Source: Zafaria cholistanensis
GTDB taxonomy: Bacteria > Actinomycetota > Actinomycetes > Actinomycetales > Micrococcaceae
Reading direction: 5' to 3'
DNA length: 64,000 bases
Assembly: GCF_008580665.1 (NCBI RefSeq)
Contig: NZ_BKDJ01000013.1
Span: 28,935-92,934 of the forward strand
Part shown: piece by piece, positions 8,345 through 16,808 of the stretch
Numbering within the stretch: position 1 is the first letter of the stretch
Layout: every line of letters begins with the position of its first letter
The notes under the pieces: generated by a model
Told to the model about the DNA's origin: nothing
Databases searched by the model: none
The model's input: only the letters and a program-made list of their open reading frames with translations
Made by a program: the position numbers and the translations under genes

Positions 8345-9595
8345 CTAGTGGACGACGACCGGCTGGAATCCTTCGGCCCGAAGGTTCTGCAGGACCTGCT
8401 CAGAGTGCGTGTGGCCCTTGGTCTCCATGTCGATGGTGATCGCGACATCGCCCATGCTCAGCGCCCCGCCAATGCGGGTGTGGTCGACCCGGGTGACGTT
8501 GGCGTCGGACTCGGCGATGACGCGCGAGATCGTGGCCAGGGAGCCCGGGCGGTCGTCAAGCATGATGCGGACGGTCAGGTAGCGTCCGGCCACGGAGAGG
8601 CCGCGCTGGATGACCTTGAGCATCAGCAGCGGATCGACGTTGCCGCCGGAAAGGACAACCGCGACCTTGTTCGGGTGGACGCCGATCTCCTGGAGCTTGC
8701 CGTCGAGCAGGGCTGCGACGCCCACCGCGCCGGCGGGCTCCACCACCAGCTTGGAGCGCTCGAGCAGGAACACCAGGGCCGCGGCCAGGGAATCCTCGCT
8801 GACGGTGATGACGTCGTCCACCAGCTCCCGGATGATCTGGAACGGCAGCTGGCCGGGCCGGCCGACCGCGATGCCGTCGGCGATGGTGGAGACACGCTTG
8901 AGCGGAACCAGCGCGTCCGCCGCGAGGGAGGGCGGGTACGCGGCGGCGTTCTCCGCCTGCACGCCGATAACCTTGATTTCCCGCCCGAGTTCGGCGGCCT
9001 TGGCCTTGACCGCGACGGCCACGCCGGCCAGCAGGCCACCGCCGCCCACGCCCATCAGTACCGTGTCCACATCGGGGAGCTGCTCAAGCAGTTCCAGCCC
9101 GATCGTGCCCTGGCCGGCGATGATGTCCGGGTCGTCGTAGGGCGGCACGAATACCGCGCCGCTGCTCTCGGCGTAACGCTGCGCCTCGGCCAGCGCCTCG
9201 TCCACGTTGTGCCCGTGCAGGATGACCTCGGCGCCGTGGTCCCGGGTGGCGGTCAGTTTGGGCAGCGCGACCCCGAGCGGCATGTAGATGCGCGCCTTGA
9301 TGCCCAGGCGCTTGGCTGCTTGGGCCACGCCCTGGGCGTGGTTGCCGGCGGAGGCGGCCACCACGCCCCGGGCCTTCTCCTCGGGGCTGAGCTTGGCCAT
9401 GCGGACGTAGGCGCCACGCACCTTGAAGGAGCCGGCCCGCTGGAGGTTCTCGCACTTGAGGAAGACCTCGGAACCGGTGGCCAGGCCCAGGGCCCGCGAG
9501 TGCTGGACCGGGGTGTATTCGACGACGCCCTCCAGCAGGGTGCGGGCGGCCTCGACGTCGGCGAGGGTGACGGGCAGTTGGGTCTTTTGGAACAT
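8345..9595 (-). CDS. ilvA: Threonine ammonia-lyase (dehydratase)
   Basis: PLP enzyme that deaminates L-threonine to 2-oxobutanoate, the first step towards isoleucine. The 416-residue product has the PLP lysine in GSFKVRGAY near residue 55, the phosphate-binding GVGGGGLLAG loop, and a single C-terminal ACT-like domain (LDDRPGSLATISRVIAE ... VVVH), the shorter TdcB/IlvA architecture common in actinobacteria. I chose the ATG at 9593-9595; the frame remains open far upstream within the next gene but in a different reading frame from it. It is 36 bases downstream of the AI-2E permease gene and may be co-transcribed with it. Confidence 0.95.
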   Translation of the reverse strand: MFQKTQLPVTLADVEAARTLLEGVVEYTPVQHSRALGLATGSEVFLKCENLQRAGSFKVRGAYVRMAKLSPEEKARGVVAASAGNHAQGVAQAAKRLGIKARIYMPLGVALPKLTATRDHGAEVILHGHNVDEALAEAQRYAESSGAVFVPPYDDPDIIAGQGTIGLELLEQLPDVDTVLMGVGGGGLLAGVAVAVKAKAAELGREIKVIGVQAENAAAYPPSLAADALVPLKRVSTIADGIAVGRPGQLPFQIIRELVDDVITVSEDSLAAALVFLLERSKLVVEPAGAVGVAALLDGKLQEIGVHPNKVAVVLSGGNVDPLLMLKVIQRGLSVAGRYLTVRIMLDDRPGSLATISRVIAESDANVTRVDHTRIGGALSMGDVAITIDMETKGHTHSEQVLQNLRAEGFQPVVVH

Positions 9596-9630
9596 CGGGG
9601 CCTTCTGGAGCGTGGAGGGGGCGTGGGACG

Positions 9631-10911
9631 TTAGGGGGCGGTGGCCGCAGGCCGCGAGGCTTCGCCGTCGAGGTCGGCCGGCGCCTCGCCAGATTCGGAC
9701 GGCGGCGGGCCCGGCGAGGGCGCCGGCTCGGCCTCCCAGCTGCGGGCCGCGATATAGCGCACCACCGTGTTGAGGATGGCCATCGCCGGGACCGCGAACA
9801 GGGCTCCGGGGATGCCCGCGACCATGGATCCGCCGGCTACCGCCAGCACCACCGCGAGCGGGTGGAGGCTGACGGCCTTGCCCATGATCAGGGGCTGGAG
9901 GATGTGTGATTCCGCCTGCTGGACCACCAGCACAATGGCGAGCATGATCAGCGCGTTCACCCAGCCGTTGGCGACCAGGGCCAGCAGGACGGCGATTGCG
10001 CCGGTGAAGAGCGCGCCGAGGATCGGGATGAATGAGCCCAGGAACACCAGCACGCTCAGGGGCAGGGCGAGCGGGACGCCGAGGATGAACGCTCCCATGC
10101 CGATGCCTACGGCATCGATGAAGGCCACGAAAAGCTGCACCCTGACGTAGTTGACCAGGCTGCTCCAGCCGCGGCGTCCGGCGCCGTCGGTGGCCGCCCG
10201 GGCGGTGCGGGGCATCAGGCCGACCAGGAAACCCCAGATGCGGTTGCCCTCCAGCAGGAAGAAGATCAGCGCGAACAGGGTCAGCAGCAGGCCTGCGGCA
10301 AGGTGGCCGACCGTGGTGCCCCAGGACAGCGCGCCGCTGAGGATCGAGGAGCTGTTGCCCTGCAACTGCTTCAGCGCGCTGTCCAGGTACTGGTTGATCT
10401 CGGCGTTGGTCAGTTGCAGCGGACCTTGGGAGAGCCAGGTTTCCACTTGGACGATGCCGGCCAGGGCCTGGGTCCACAGGCTCGCGAAGCCGCTGGCCAG
10501 GGTCCGCCCCACGATTGAGAGCGCCCCGCCGATCAGCCCCAGGAACGCCACGATCGTCAGGCCCGTGGCCAGCCCGTTCGGCACGTGCCAGCGCCGCAGT
10601 GCCACCACGACGGGCGAGAGCAGGCCGGAGAGCAGCGCCGCGATCATGACCGGGATTACCAGCAGCGACACCTGGGACAACAGCCAGACGATGATGCCGG
10701 AGACCGCGATGATGAGCCCGACCCGCCAGGCCCACGCCGCGGCGATGCGCACCCCGTAGGGAATGTCGTGGGCCGTGTTGGCGACCGGCCCCGAAGCGGC
10801 CCGGCCGGGTGCCGGCGGGCGTGCGGGCACCGGACCCTGCACGGCCGGGTCCGGCTGGACCGAACGGGTGCCACGGATTGCGAAGCGGTTCATATTCCCA
10901 TACTTACACAT
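9631..10911 (-). CDS. AI-2E family transporter
   Basis: Membrane protein of the AI-2E/PerM family (PF01594), 426 residues, with about eight predicted helices. The family region LVVQQAESHILQPLIMGKAVSLHPL, conserved near the C-terminus, is clear. The N-terminal 50 residues and the C-terminal acidic/Pro tail are low complexity. Possible starts are ATG 10909-10911 or ATG 10891-10893; neither has a strong ribosome site. Export of autoinducer-2 is shown for few members, so the substrate is open. Confidence 0.9.
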   Translation of the reverse strand: MCKYGNMNRFAIRGTRSVQPDPAVQGPVPARPPAPGRAASGPVANTAHDIPYGVRIAAAWAWRVGLIIAVSGIIVWLLSQVSLLVIPVMIAALLSGLLSPVVVALRRWHVPNGLATGLTIVAFLGLIGGALSIVGRTLASGFASLWTQALAGIVQVETWLSQGPLQLTNAEINQYLDSALKQLQGNSSSILSGALSWGTTVGHLAAGLLLTLFALIFFLLEGNRIWGFLVGLMPRTARAATDGAGRRGWSSLVNYVRVQLFVAFIDAVGIGMGAFILGVPLALPLSVLVFLGSFIPILGALFTGAIAVLLALVANGWVNALIMLAIVLVVQQAESHILQPLIMGKAVSLHPLAVVLAVAGGSMVAGIPGALFAVPAMAILNTVVRYIAARSWEAEPAPSPGPPPSESGEAPADLDGEASRPAATAP

Positions 10912-10935
10912 GGGCCCGGAGAAACGGCGGGCATG

Positions 10936-11859
10936 TCACAGCCATGACCTGATTCCCCACGTGCCGGCCAGGGATTCCCCCGTTTCCAGCCAGGCCAGCG
11001 AGTTTCCGCTGTTCAGGGCATTCGCGGGGGCGCTCATGGGCTCCACCGCCACGGCCAGCGGCACGTTGCGGTAGTTCTCCGTCACGAAGATATGCGCGAA
11101 GGGGAATGTGCGGTCGGCCCACAACGCCACCCGGCGTCCGTCGGGAGCCGTCAGGACATGCTGGTAGCGGCCGTCCGGGCCGGCTTCGAGCGCGGTGACC
11201 GCCACGTCGACCCGAACGTCGCCCACCCGCTTTCCGGCGCGGAAGTCGGTGTCGCCGTCGACATCCTCCTCCCCCACCGGGATGAGCCGCTCGTCCGCGA
11301 CCAGCCGCCGCCGGCCCCGGACGGTGAGGACCAGGTCCTCCACCGGGACGTCGCCGAGACGCAGGTAGGGGTGGGCCCCAAAGGCCGCCGGCGCCGTCGC
11401 GGGTCCCAGGTTCGCCAGTTCCTGGCGCACCGCCAGGTGCCCGTCGGCGTCCAGCGAGTAGGTGGCCGTGTGGCGCATGCGGAAGGGAAAGCCGTGCTGG
11501 GGGAAGATCTCCCCGACCAGGGACACGGCCTCCGCGGTCGCGTCCGCCACCGTGTAGCCGGTGTTGCGCAGGAGCCCGTGGGTCGCGTTGCCGCGGGAGG
11601 GCTCGGTCAGGTCCAACTGCTGCACCTTGCCCTCCAGCACCCACTTCCCGTCCCGGACGCGGTTGCCCCAGGGGGCCATGAGGATGCCGGATCCCGACGG
11701 CGGCAGCTCGTCCGCGGAGAAGGGCTCAACCAGGTCCACCCCCTGCCGCCGGTAGGTGCGCAGGGCGGCCGCCAGCTCGGTGACCGTCACCTCGGCGCCG
11801 CCGTTGCGGATCGTGAACTGGCGGCCCGTGGCAGCCGCCCCCGTCTCCTGCCCGTTCAT
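10936..11859 (-). CDS. Aldose 1-epimerase family protein
   Basis: Galactose mutarotase-like protein of about 307 residues that would interconvert sugar anomers. Family features seen are GILMAPWGNRVRDGKW, THGLLRNTGY (catalytic His region), FGAHPYLRLG and the C-terminal VAVEPMSAPANALNSG with the Glu-Pro motif. The ATG at 11857-11859 is the likely start; a GTG three codons upstream is also possible. Two near copies of the start region lie immediately upstream (separate entry). The substrate sugar is not predictable. Confidence 0.92.
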   Translation of the reverse strand: MNGQETGAAATGRQFTIRNGGAEVTVTELAAALRTYRRQGVDLVEPFSADELPPSGSGILMAPWGNRVRDGKWVLEGKVQQLDLTEPSRGNATHGLLRNTGYTVADATAEAVSLVGEIFPQHGFPFRMRHTATYSLDADGHLAVRQELANLGPATAPAAFGAHPYLRLGDVPVEDLVLTVRGRRRLVADERLIPVGEEDVDGDTDFRAGKRVGDVRVDVAVTALEAGPDGRYQHVLTAPDGRRVALWADRTFPFAHIFVTENYRNVPLAVAVEPMSAPANALNSGNSLAWLETGESLAGTWGIRSWL

Positions 11860-11893
11860 TTGTCCCACCCGTTCATTTGTCCCACCCGGTCAT
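11856..11893 (-). promoter_or_regulatory. Triplicated start region with two overlapping mini-ORFs
   Basis: Three 17-base units in tandem each start with ATGAMCGGG. The first two encode M-T-G-W-D-K-stop (11893 to 11873) and M-N-G-W-D-K-stop (11876 to 11856). Each stop TGA overlaps the next ATG as ATGA, and the third ATG opens the epimerase gene. The GGTGGGA in each unit could act as a ribosome site for the next start. Confidence 0.6.
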
Positions 11894-12018
11894 GCGTCCT
11901 CCGCGTTCCGTCACCGTGCCGCCCTTTGGCTTCTGGCGCCTCTTCCGGCCCCTCTTCCGGTCCCTAAGGTAGCCCGGCCGGCGGTACCTGCGGCGCCGCA
12001 CACGGCGGGGAAGCAAAA

Positions 12019-12052
12019 GGACGGCGGCGGAAGTTCCCTTCCGCCGCCGTCC
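12019..12052 (-). terminator. Intrinsic terminator of the Bax inhibitor-1 gene
   Basis: A 15-bp perfect stem (GGACGGCGGCGGAAG with CTTCCGCCGCCGTCC) and a 4-base loop lie 23 bases beyond the stop; on the minus strand TTTT follows. Confidence 0.85.
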
Positions 12053-12075
12053 CGCCCGTTTTCTTCGCGGGGAGG

Positions 12076-12903
12076 CTACTCCGCCATCTCGCGGATGATC
12101 GCGATGATGCGCAGGATCTCCACGTAGAGCCAGACCATGGTGACGGTCAGGCCGAAGGCGCCCATCCAGGCGAACTTCTCGGGGGCGCCGTTGCGCACGC
12201 CCTCCTCGATGGAGGTGAAGTCCAGCACCAGCGCGTAGGTGGCCAGCAGCACCGCGAGGGCACCGACGGCCAGGCCGATCCAGCCGGTGCGCAGGCCGAA
12301 CATGCCGTCAACTGCTCCGGTCAGGGAGAGGACCAGGTTCACGAGGCTGAAGACCAGGTAGCCGACCATGGCGATCATGAACATGCGGGTCATCTTCGGG
12401 GTGGCCCGGTACTTGCCGGAACGGTACAGGACCAGGGTCACTGCGAACACGCTCAGGGTGGCGGCGACCGCCTGGACCGCGATGCCCGGGTACATGCTCT
12501 CCAGCACCCCGGACAGGCCGCCGATGAACAGGCCCTCCGCCGCGGCGTAGAGCAGGATCAGGACCGGCGAGGGCTCCTTCTTGAAGCTGTTGACCAGGCC
12601 CAGCACCAGGCCGATCAGCACGCCCGGAAGCATCAGCGCCGGGATCTGCCAGCCCACGAACGCGCCGGCGAGCAGCACCAGGAAGGTCAGCGTGGTCTTG
12701 GCGACCACGTCATTGAACGTCATGCGGCCGGTCTGCGCGGGCCCCGCCGCCGGCTGGTTGTACATGTCCTGGAGCTGCTGCGGGCTCAGCTGGCCGTACT
12801 GGCCGTACGGCTGCTGCGCCTGGGTGGCCGACGGCGCGCCGCCAGGACGGGTCTCTTCGCGGTAGGTCCTCGAATTGAAGACCGGGTTGCCCCCGAGTGC
12901 CAT
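12076..12903 (-). CDS. Bax inhibitor-1/YccA family membrane protein
   Basis: Membrane protein of 275 residues with a cytosolic Gln/Pro-rich N-terminus (about 60 residues) followed by seven hydrophobic helices. The segment EGLFIGGLSGVLESMYPGIAVQA and the C-terminal LDFTSIEEGVRNGAPEKFAWMGAFGL are typical of actinobacterial members of PF12811/Bax1-I. The ATG has GGAGAG seven bases upstream. Members are proposed pH-sensitive calcium leak channels; no specific role can be given here. Confidence 0.92.
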   Translation of the reverse strand: MALGGNPVFNSRTYREETRPGGAPSATQAQQPYGQYGQLSPQQLQDMYNQPAAGPAQTGRMTFNDVVAKTTLTFLVLLAGAFVGWQIPALMLPGVLIGLVLGLVNSFKKEPSPVLILLYAAAEGLFIGGLSGVLESMYPGIAVQAVAATLSVFAVTLVLYRSGKYRATPKMTRMFMIAMVGYLVFSLVNLVLSLTGAVDGMFGLRTGWIGLAVGALAVLLATYALVLDFTSIEEGVRNGAPEKFAWMGAFGLTVTMVWLYVEILRIIAIIREMAE

Positions 12904-13025
12904 GCGGATCTCTCCTCTGGTGGTTGTTTAAAGTAGCCTACGTGGCACAACGTCCGGACGCTGCCATAATGTTCCGCGCCCGTGTTTTCTCATGAAACCG
13001 TAACACTCCCACCTCAAAGGACACC

Positions 13026-13355
13026 GTGAGCGAGATTCCCACTTCCCTGCCCCTGCGCATGCTGCACGACCGCATCCTGGTCCTGCTGGACAAGGATGCG
13101 GCGGAGCGGCGCTCGGCGTCCGGGATCGTCATCCCGGCCACTGCCCAGATGGGGAAGCGGCTGGCCTGGGCCCAGGTGGTAGCGACCGGGCCCAATGTGC
13201 GCCAGGTCGGCGCCGGGGACCGCGTGCTGTTCGACCCGGAGGACCGGGCCGAGGTCGAGGTCGGAGCCCGGGAGTACATCCTGCTGCGCGAGCGCGACGT
13301 ACACGCGGTGGCCCAGCCGGAGGACCCGGACACCGCCATGGGACTCTACCTCTAG
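13026..13355 (+). CDS. GroES-like co-chaperone family protein
   Basis: A 109-residue GroES-fold protein (Cpn10): LPLRMLHDRILVLLDKDAAERRSASGIVIPATA, then GPNVRQVGAGDRVLFDPED and a C-terminal ILLRERDVHAV. It lacks a groEL partner here and differs from the main GroES (no typical mobile-loop sequence), so it is probably the second GroES-like protein seen alone in many actinobacteria. The GTG start is preceded by AAAGGACACC. Last clearly core gene before the tRNA-like break. Confidence 0.9.
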   Translation: MSEIPTSLPLRMLHDRILVLLDKDAAERRSASGIVIPATAQMGKRLAWAQVVATGPNVRQVGAGDRVLFDPEDRAEVEVGAREYILLRERDVHAVAQPEDPDTAMGLYL

Positions 13356-13404
13356 GCTGGCCTCCAGGCTGACCTTTAGGCTGCGCGCCCCGCGGGCCAC
13401 CCAG

Positions 13405-13448
13405 TGCCCCCAGTGGGACTCGAACCCACACCACAAGGATTTGCAGTC
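13405..13448 (-). other. 3' half of a tRNA gene (GCA anticodon), probable attachment site
   Basis: Read on the minus strand the sequence has an anticodon loop CTGCAAA, the 3' anticodon strand TCCTT, a variable loop GTGGT, a perfect T arm GTGGG-TTCGAGT-CCCAC, and the 3' acceptor strand TGGGGGC plus A. The expected 5' anticodon strand AAGGA is replaced by TTTGA, and no D arm or 5' acceptor strand (GCCCCCA expected) is present upstream. Identity therefore ends in the anticodon loop, the classic crossover position of tRNA-integrating elements. The anticodon would be Cys, but the discriminator base is A rather than the usual U of tRNA-Cys, so the parent tRNA is uncertain. Confidence 0.7.
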
Positions 13449-13527
13449 AAACGTTTCGACCCCCGTGAGTTCTCGGGGGATTTCGCGCATTGACTAGGGA
13501 AAAGGCCTTACCATTCACACCCGACAT

Positions 13528-13554
13528 GTGCCACTCAGTGCCACAAAGTGACAC
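13528..13554. repeat. Helically phased GTGCCAC repeats next to the tRNA remnant
   Basis: GTGCCAC occurs at 13528 and 13538 and the variant GTGACAC at 13548, each 10 bases apart, with a weaker GGTGACG at about 13557. One-turn spacing suggests cooperative protein binding. Confidence 0.5.
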
Positions 13555-13562
13555 GTGGTGAC

Positions 13563-13602
13563 GTAACCGAGCGGGATGGAGAAGCCGATCCCGCTCGGTT
13601 AC
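13563..13602. repeat. Perfect 15-bp inverted repeat (hairpin)
   Basis: Arms GTAACCGAGCGGGAT and ATCCCGCTCGGTTAC flank a 10-base loop. No T run follows on either strand, so it is more likely a structural or regulatory site than a simple terminator. Confidence 0.7.
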
Positions 13603-13658
13603 CCCAATTCCGCCCGGTTCGGCGTGAACCGGGATGGACCAGGGGCACACGGGAGGGC

Positions 13659-14048
13659 ATGACGACTTCAACGAGCACGGCCCGCACAACTTCCGCCCTG
13701 GCACGCATCCCCCTGGACCAGGCATGGCTCGGCACCATCGACCGGCTGGCCGCGACCCTGGCGATCGAGCACGCGTTCGTCTACGGGCAGGACCACAGGG
13801 CACACCTGCTGCGCACGCTCACCCGCTGGCCGAACGGCGGGGTCGAACTCGGGTTCCTGGACACGCTGGTTCGGGCGACCCTCGGGATCGAGGTCGACGC
13901 GGCCGAGGCGGTGGACGCGTTCCGGGTTCCGGAATGGACACCGCTCGGGGTGCCTATGGGGCGCCTGACCGCTACCACCATCCTGGACACCGGCACCTTG
14001 CGCGAGGCCATGGCCAAATCCAAGGCAGTGGGAAACACGGAAAGTTGA
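13659..14048 (+). CDS. Hypothetical protein
   Basis: A 129-residue frame with GC-rich third positions typical of genuine genes here. The ATG follows GGGAGGG with very short spacing. Visible features are a Thr/Ser-rich N-terminus, then LDQAWLGTIDRLAATLAIEHAFVYGQDHRAHLLRTLTRWPNGGVELGFLD broken into amphipathic helices; there are no membrane segments. I do not recognise a family. It lies just inside the proposed integrated element, near the phased repeats. Confidence 0.55.
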   Translation: MTTSTSTARTTSALARIPLDQAWLGTIDRLAATLAIEHAFVYGQDHRAHLLRTLTRWPNGGVELGFLDTLVRATLGIEVDAAEAVDAFRVPEWTPLGVPMGRLTATTILDTGTLREAMAKSKAVGNTES

Positions 14049-14301
14049 CCGCTGGCCTGGCCGCGGATTCTGCCCGAGCCTAGCCTCCGGCAACGCCTCG
14101 ACGAGCGGTCCGTGCGCTACCGCTACCCCCTCACGGGAAGCTTTTAGAAAGCGTCGTCCATCTCGGTGCGCGGAGCCGCTGGGGCAGGAACGCCAGCTGC
14201 TGCTCGACCGCCTTGCGGGGCGACTGCTCGTCCGCCACCACAGAATGCAGGCCCAAAAGCCTGCCGGAACTGTGGGCTTGCGCGACCACGGCCGACCTTG
14301 G

Positions 14302-15546
14302 TTACTCGATCACCCGATTACGGCCTGCGAAGCAGCCAAAGCCGAGCAAGACCAACTCGAGGGCAATGATGGCAACAAGGGCGGGGGTCCATGATCCGGT
14401 GATGTCATGCAATGCGCCTGCCGCGATGGGGCCGGCGGCGGCGAGCACATAGCCAACTGACTGCGCCATACCCGACAGAGCCGCAGCCTGCCGATGGTGT
14501 CTGGTGCGGAGACCGAAGAAGGACAAGGCGAGTACGATGCACATCCCGGCTGACACACCTGCGATGCTGTTCCAGACCGCGGCCAGCCGGGGGGCGAACA
14601 TCACACCGATCGCGGCGATGATGAACAGGGCCGGAGCGAGAACGCCCAGCAGCCGTTGATCACGGAATCGCGGCATCAGCGCCGAGCAGAGGAGACTGCC
14701 GAAAATGGCGAATCCATTCAGCAGCAACTGGTGAAAGCCAGCTGCGGCGTCACTGATCCCGGCGGATCGCTCTATGGAGGGCAACCAGGTGATGAATACG
14801 TAGAAGCCGACTGACTGCAACCCCATGAATGCCGTGATCTGCCAGCCGAGGGCGCTCCGCCACGGCGACCTCCACTCCGTGTCGATAGTAGTGTTGGTAC
14901 CGCCGTACATGCCTGGTTGATGCTCCGCCGCCTTGTTTCGGTGGCGCAGTTGAGGCGCCAAGACGCCGAGTGCGATGACTGCAAGGCCGGCCCACATTCC
15001 CAACGGGAGCCGCCAGCCGGCTGTAGCGGCATCCGCAACTGGGACTGCGACGCCCGCCGCGATTGCGGCGAAGACCGACTGCACAGCCGAATAGGCACCG
15101 GTGATCTGCCCTATCCTGGCAGGAAAATCCCGTTTGACGAGCGAGGGAAGGATCACGTTAAGGACGGCTATGGCAACGCCGAGCATGGCCGTTCCGATCC
15201 ATAGCAGAGGCACTCCCGGCGCAGACCGCACCACGAGCCCCATTGAGAGCAGGATCAACCCTAACGCCAGCGCGCGTTCAAGTCCGAGGCGTCGGGCCAA
15301 GCCGGGCGCGACCGGCGACATGGCAGCGAACGCCAGCAGCGGGAGGCTGATCAGTGTTGACGCTGTCAGCGACGACAAACCGAGATCCTGCTGCAGATTT
15401 CCAAGTACCGGTCCGACGGTGGTGATACCGGCTCGAAGGTTACTGGCAACCAGCAGTATCCCTGCGATGACCAATGCGGGCCTCAAGTTGCGAGCGGCTG
15501 TAGCTGGTGCAGTGACCATATTGCCCGCAGTGACTTTGGTGGTCAT
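14302..15546 (-). CDS. MFS transporter, CynX/NimT family
   Basis: Twelve-helix major facilitator of 414 residues. The N-terminal LVASNLRAGITTVGPVLGNLQQDLGLS and the loop region resemble the CynX/NimT (cyanate, 2-nitroimidazole) branch. Its start overlaps the stop of the upstream GntR gene by four bases (ATGA), so the two are translationally coupled and the regulator probably controls this exporter or importer. Substrate unknown. Confidence 0.92.
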   Translation of the reverse strand: MTTKVTAGNMVTAPATAARNLRPALVIAGILLVASNLRAGITTVGPVLGNLQQDLGLSSLTASTLISLPLLAFAAMSPVAPGLARRLGLERALALGLILLSMGLVVRSAPGVPLLWIGTAMLGVAIAVLNVILPSLVKRDFPARIGQITGAYSAVQSVFAAIAAGVAVPVADAATAGWRLPLGMWAGLAVIALGVLAPQLRHRNKAAEHQPGMYGGTNTTIDTEWRSPWRSALGWQITAFMGLQSVGFYVFITWLPSIERSAGISDAAAGFHQLLLNGFAIFGSLLCSALMPRFRDQRLLGVLAPALFIIAAIGVMFAPRLAAVWNSIAGVSAGMCIVLALSFFGLRTRHHRQAAALSGMAQSVGYVLAAAGPIAAGALHDITGSWTPALVAIIALELVLLGFGCFAGRNRVIE

Positions 15547-16268
15547 GGAATGTAGTCTCCATCGGTTGAGGGCGGTCGGCGATCGGTCCGAACCCAGTCG
15601 CGCACAAGCTCCTCAATCCGCTGCGCGGCGTCGGCGGCTGCGTCTGCGTCTCCTGCAATGACGGCCTCGGCGATCGCAGCGTGCGCATCGTCGATGTGCC
15701 GAAGATGCCGGGCCTCGGCGGCGAAATCGATGTCAGGCGTATTGAGATGGAGGAGTGCTTGCTCGTTGCCCCCCACCCCTCGGTACAGTTCGGCGAGCAA
15801 CGCGTTGCCCGAGGCCTGGAGCAGTAACCGATGGAAGGCGATGTCCGCTGCGGCGTAACTCGGACCGTCGGTGGCGACTCGTCGCGCATCGAGCGCTTCC
15901 AGGAGTTGTTGACGCTCTTCCGGGGTGGCCCGCGATGCAGCAAGACGCGCCCCTTCGCGTTCGAGGATGAATCGCACTTCAGCAACATCTGCCTCACGTT
16001 CCTGGCTGATCCGCCGCGCCAGGGTCGGCGCAACATCACTGGTAGCGAGGACAAACGTGCCGTATCCGGCCCGCGCGCCGACCAAACCGGAGTGCACAAG
16101 CGAACGCAAAGCCTCGCGAACGCTGTTACGGCTGACCCCAAGCTCCTCCGCCAGCGCTAGTTCGGTCGGAAGCCGCGCCCCGACCGGAAATTCACCCGAG
16201 GCGATCCGGCGCCGAAGCTGAGCGGCGATTTGCTCCGGCAAGGTGGTGGGTGGAGTAATTTTTGGCAC
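15543..16268 (-). CDS. FadR/FCD-type GntR family transcriptional regulator
   Basis: A 241-residue repressor-type protein: winged-helix N-terminus (QIAAQLRRRIASGEFPVGARLPTELALAEELGVSRNSVREALRSL) and a C-terminal FCD ligand domain with the metal-binding His residues (ADIAFHRLLL, RHIDDAHAAIAEAVIAGD). The start is the GTG at 16266-16268, without a clear ribosome site. First gene of a two-gene operon with the CynX-type transporter. A FadR-like operator lies upstream. Confidence 0.93.
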   Translation of the reverse strand: MPKITPPTTLPEQIAAQLRRRIASGEFPVGARLPTELALAEELGVSRNSVREALRSLVHSGLVGARAGYGTFVLATSDVAPTLARRISQEREADVAEVRFILEREGARLAASRATPEERQQLLEALDARRVATDGPSYAAADIAFHRLLLQASGNALLAELYRGVGGNEQALLHLNTPDIDFAAEARHLRHIDDAHAAIAEAVIAGDADAAADAAQRIEELVRDWVRTDRRPPSTDGDYIP

Positions 16269-16292
16269 TACATGAAAATACCAAATATACTA

Positions 16293-16303
16293 ATGTTGGA
16301 CAA
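16293..16303. promoter_or_regulatory. Candidate GntR operator
   Basis: On the minus strand TTGTCCAACAT fits the FadR-subfamily pattern TNGTNNNACNW, 25-35 bases upstream of the regulator start, in an AT-rich promoter-like stretch. Autoregulation is inferred. Confidence 0.45.
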
Positions 16304-16780
16304 ATAGGAAAAGGGCGGCTGGAGACCTACCGCCCCTCTCTGGTAGCCCCATAAGGCGTTTCGTCGCTTCACACCTAAAGGGCATTCCGCCCCCGGGAAA
16401 AATACCGGCATTTACAAACTCGGCTGCCCACCCACCTCAATGTTCTCGGAGGTCGCGCACTCGGTACTTGAAGGGTGGTTGCTCAGGACCCGTATGTACC
16501 AGATTCGATATTGCTCAATAGCCCTGTTCTCAAAAGGAGATGACAGCATGGCCGACAAGCCCAAGCGAACCAGGCCGACAGGTCGATCGACAATGTAAGA
16601 GCGGGGCCGGGGCAGACCCGGTTGCGCGCCGGGGCCATCGACGACACCGCGTACGTGATCCCATTGAGCCGACTGTTGCCAATGGAGGGCCCGTCGAGCA
16701 GGGTACGCCTCGGCAGGTGTACTTGCTGCCGGAGCGCTTCCGACGGGACGCAAACCTAGTAACCAGGCTTGGCAATCGAC

Positions 16781-16808
16781 GGCAGAGGCAGAGGCAGAGG
16801 CAGAGGCA
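16781..16808. repeat. GGCAGA hexanucleotide tandem repeat
   Basis: Four perfect GGCAGA units plus a partial fifth. In one plus-strand frame it would encode Gly-Arg repeats, but no gene is supported. Confidence 0.8.

Noticed and set aside
8297..9634. 445-residue plus-strand open frame
   Set aside because: Antisense to ilvA; His/Gly/Asp-rich shadow composition.
13014..13490. Minus-strand frame through the tRNA remnant as an integrase end
   Set aside because: The frame is antisense to the GroES-like gene and shows no tyrosine recombinase motifs.
15543..16268. Link between this GntR gene and the lysine/pipecolate cluster
   Set aside because: It is coupled by ATGA to the CynX-type transporter and separated from the cluster by degenerate DNA and the EamA gene.
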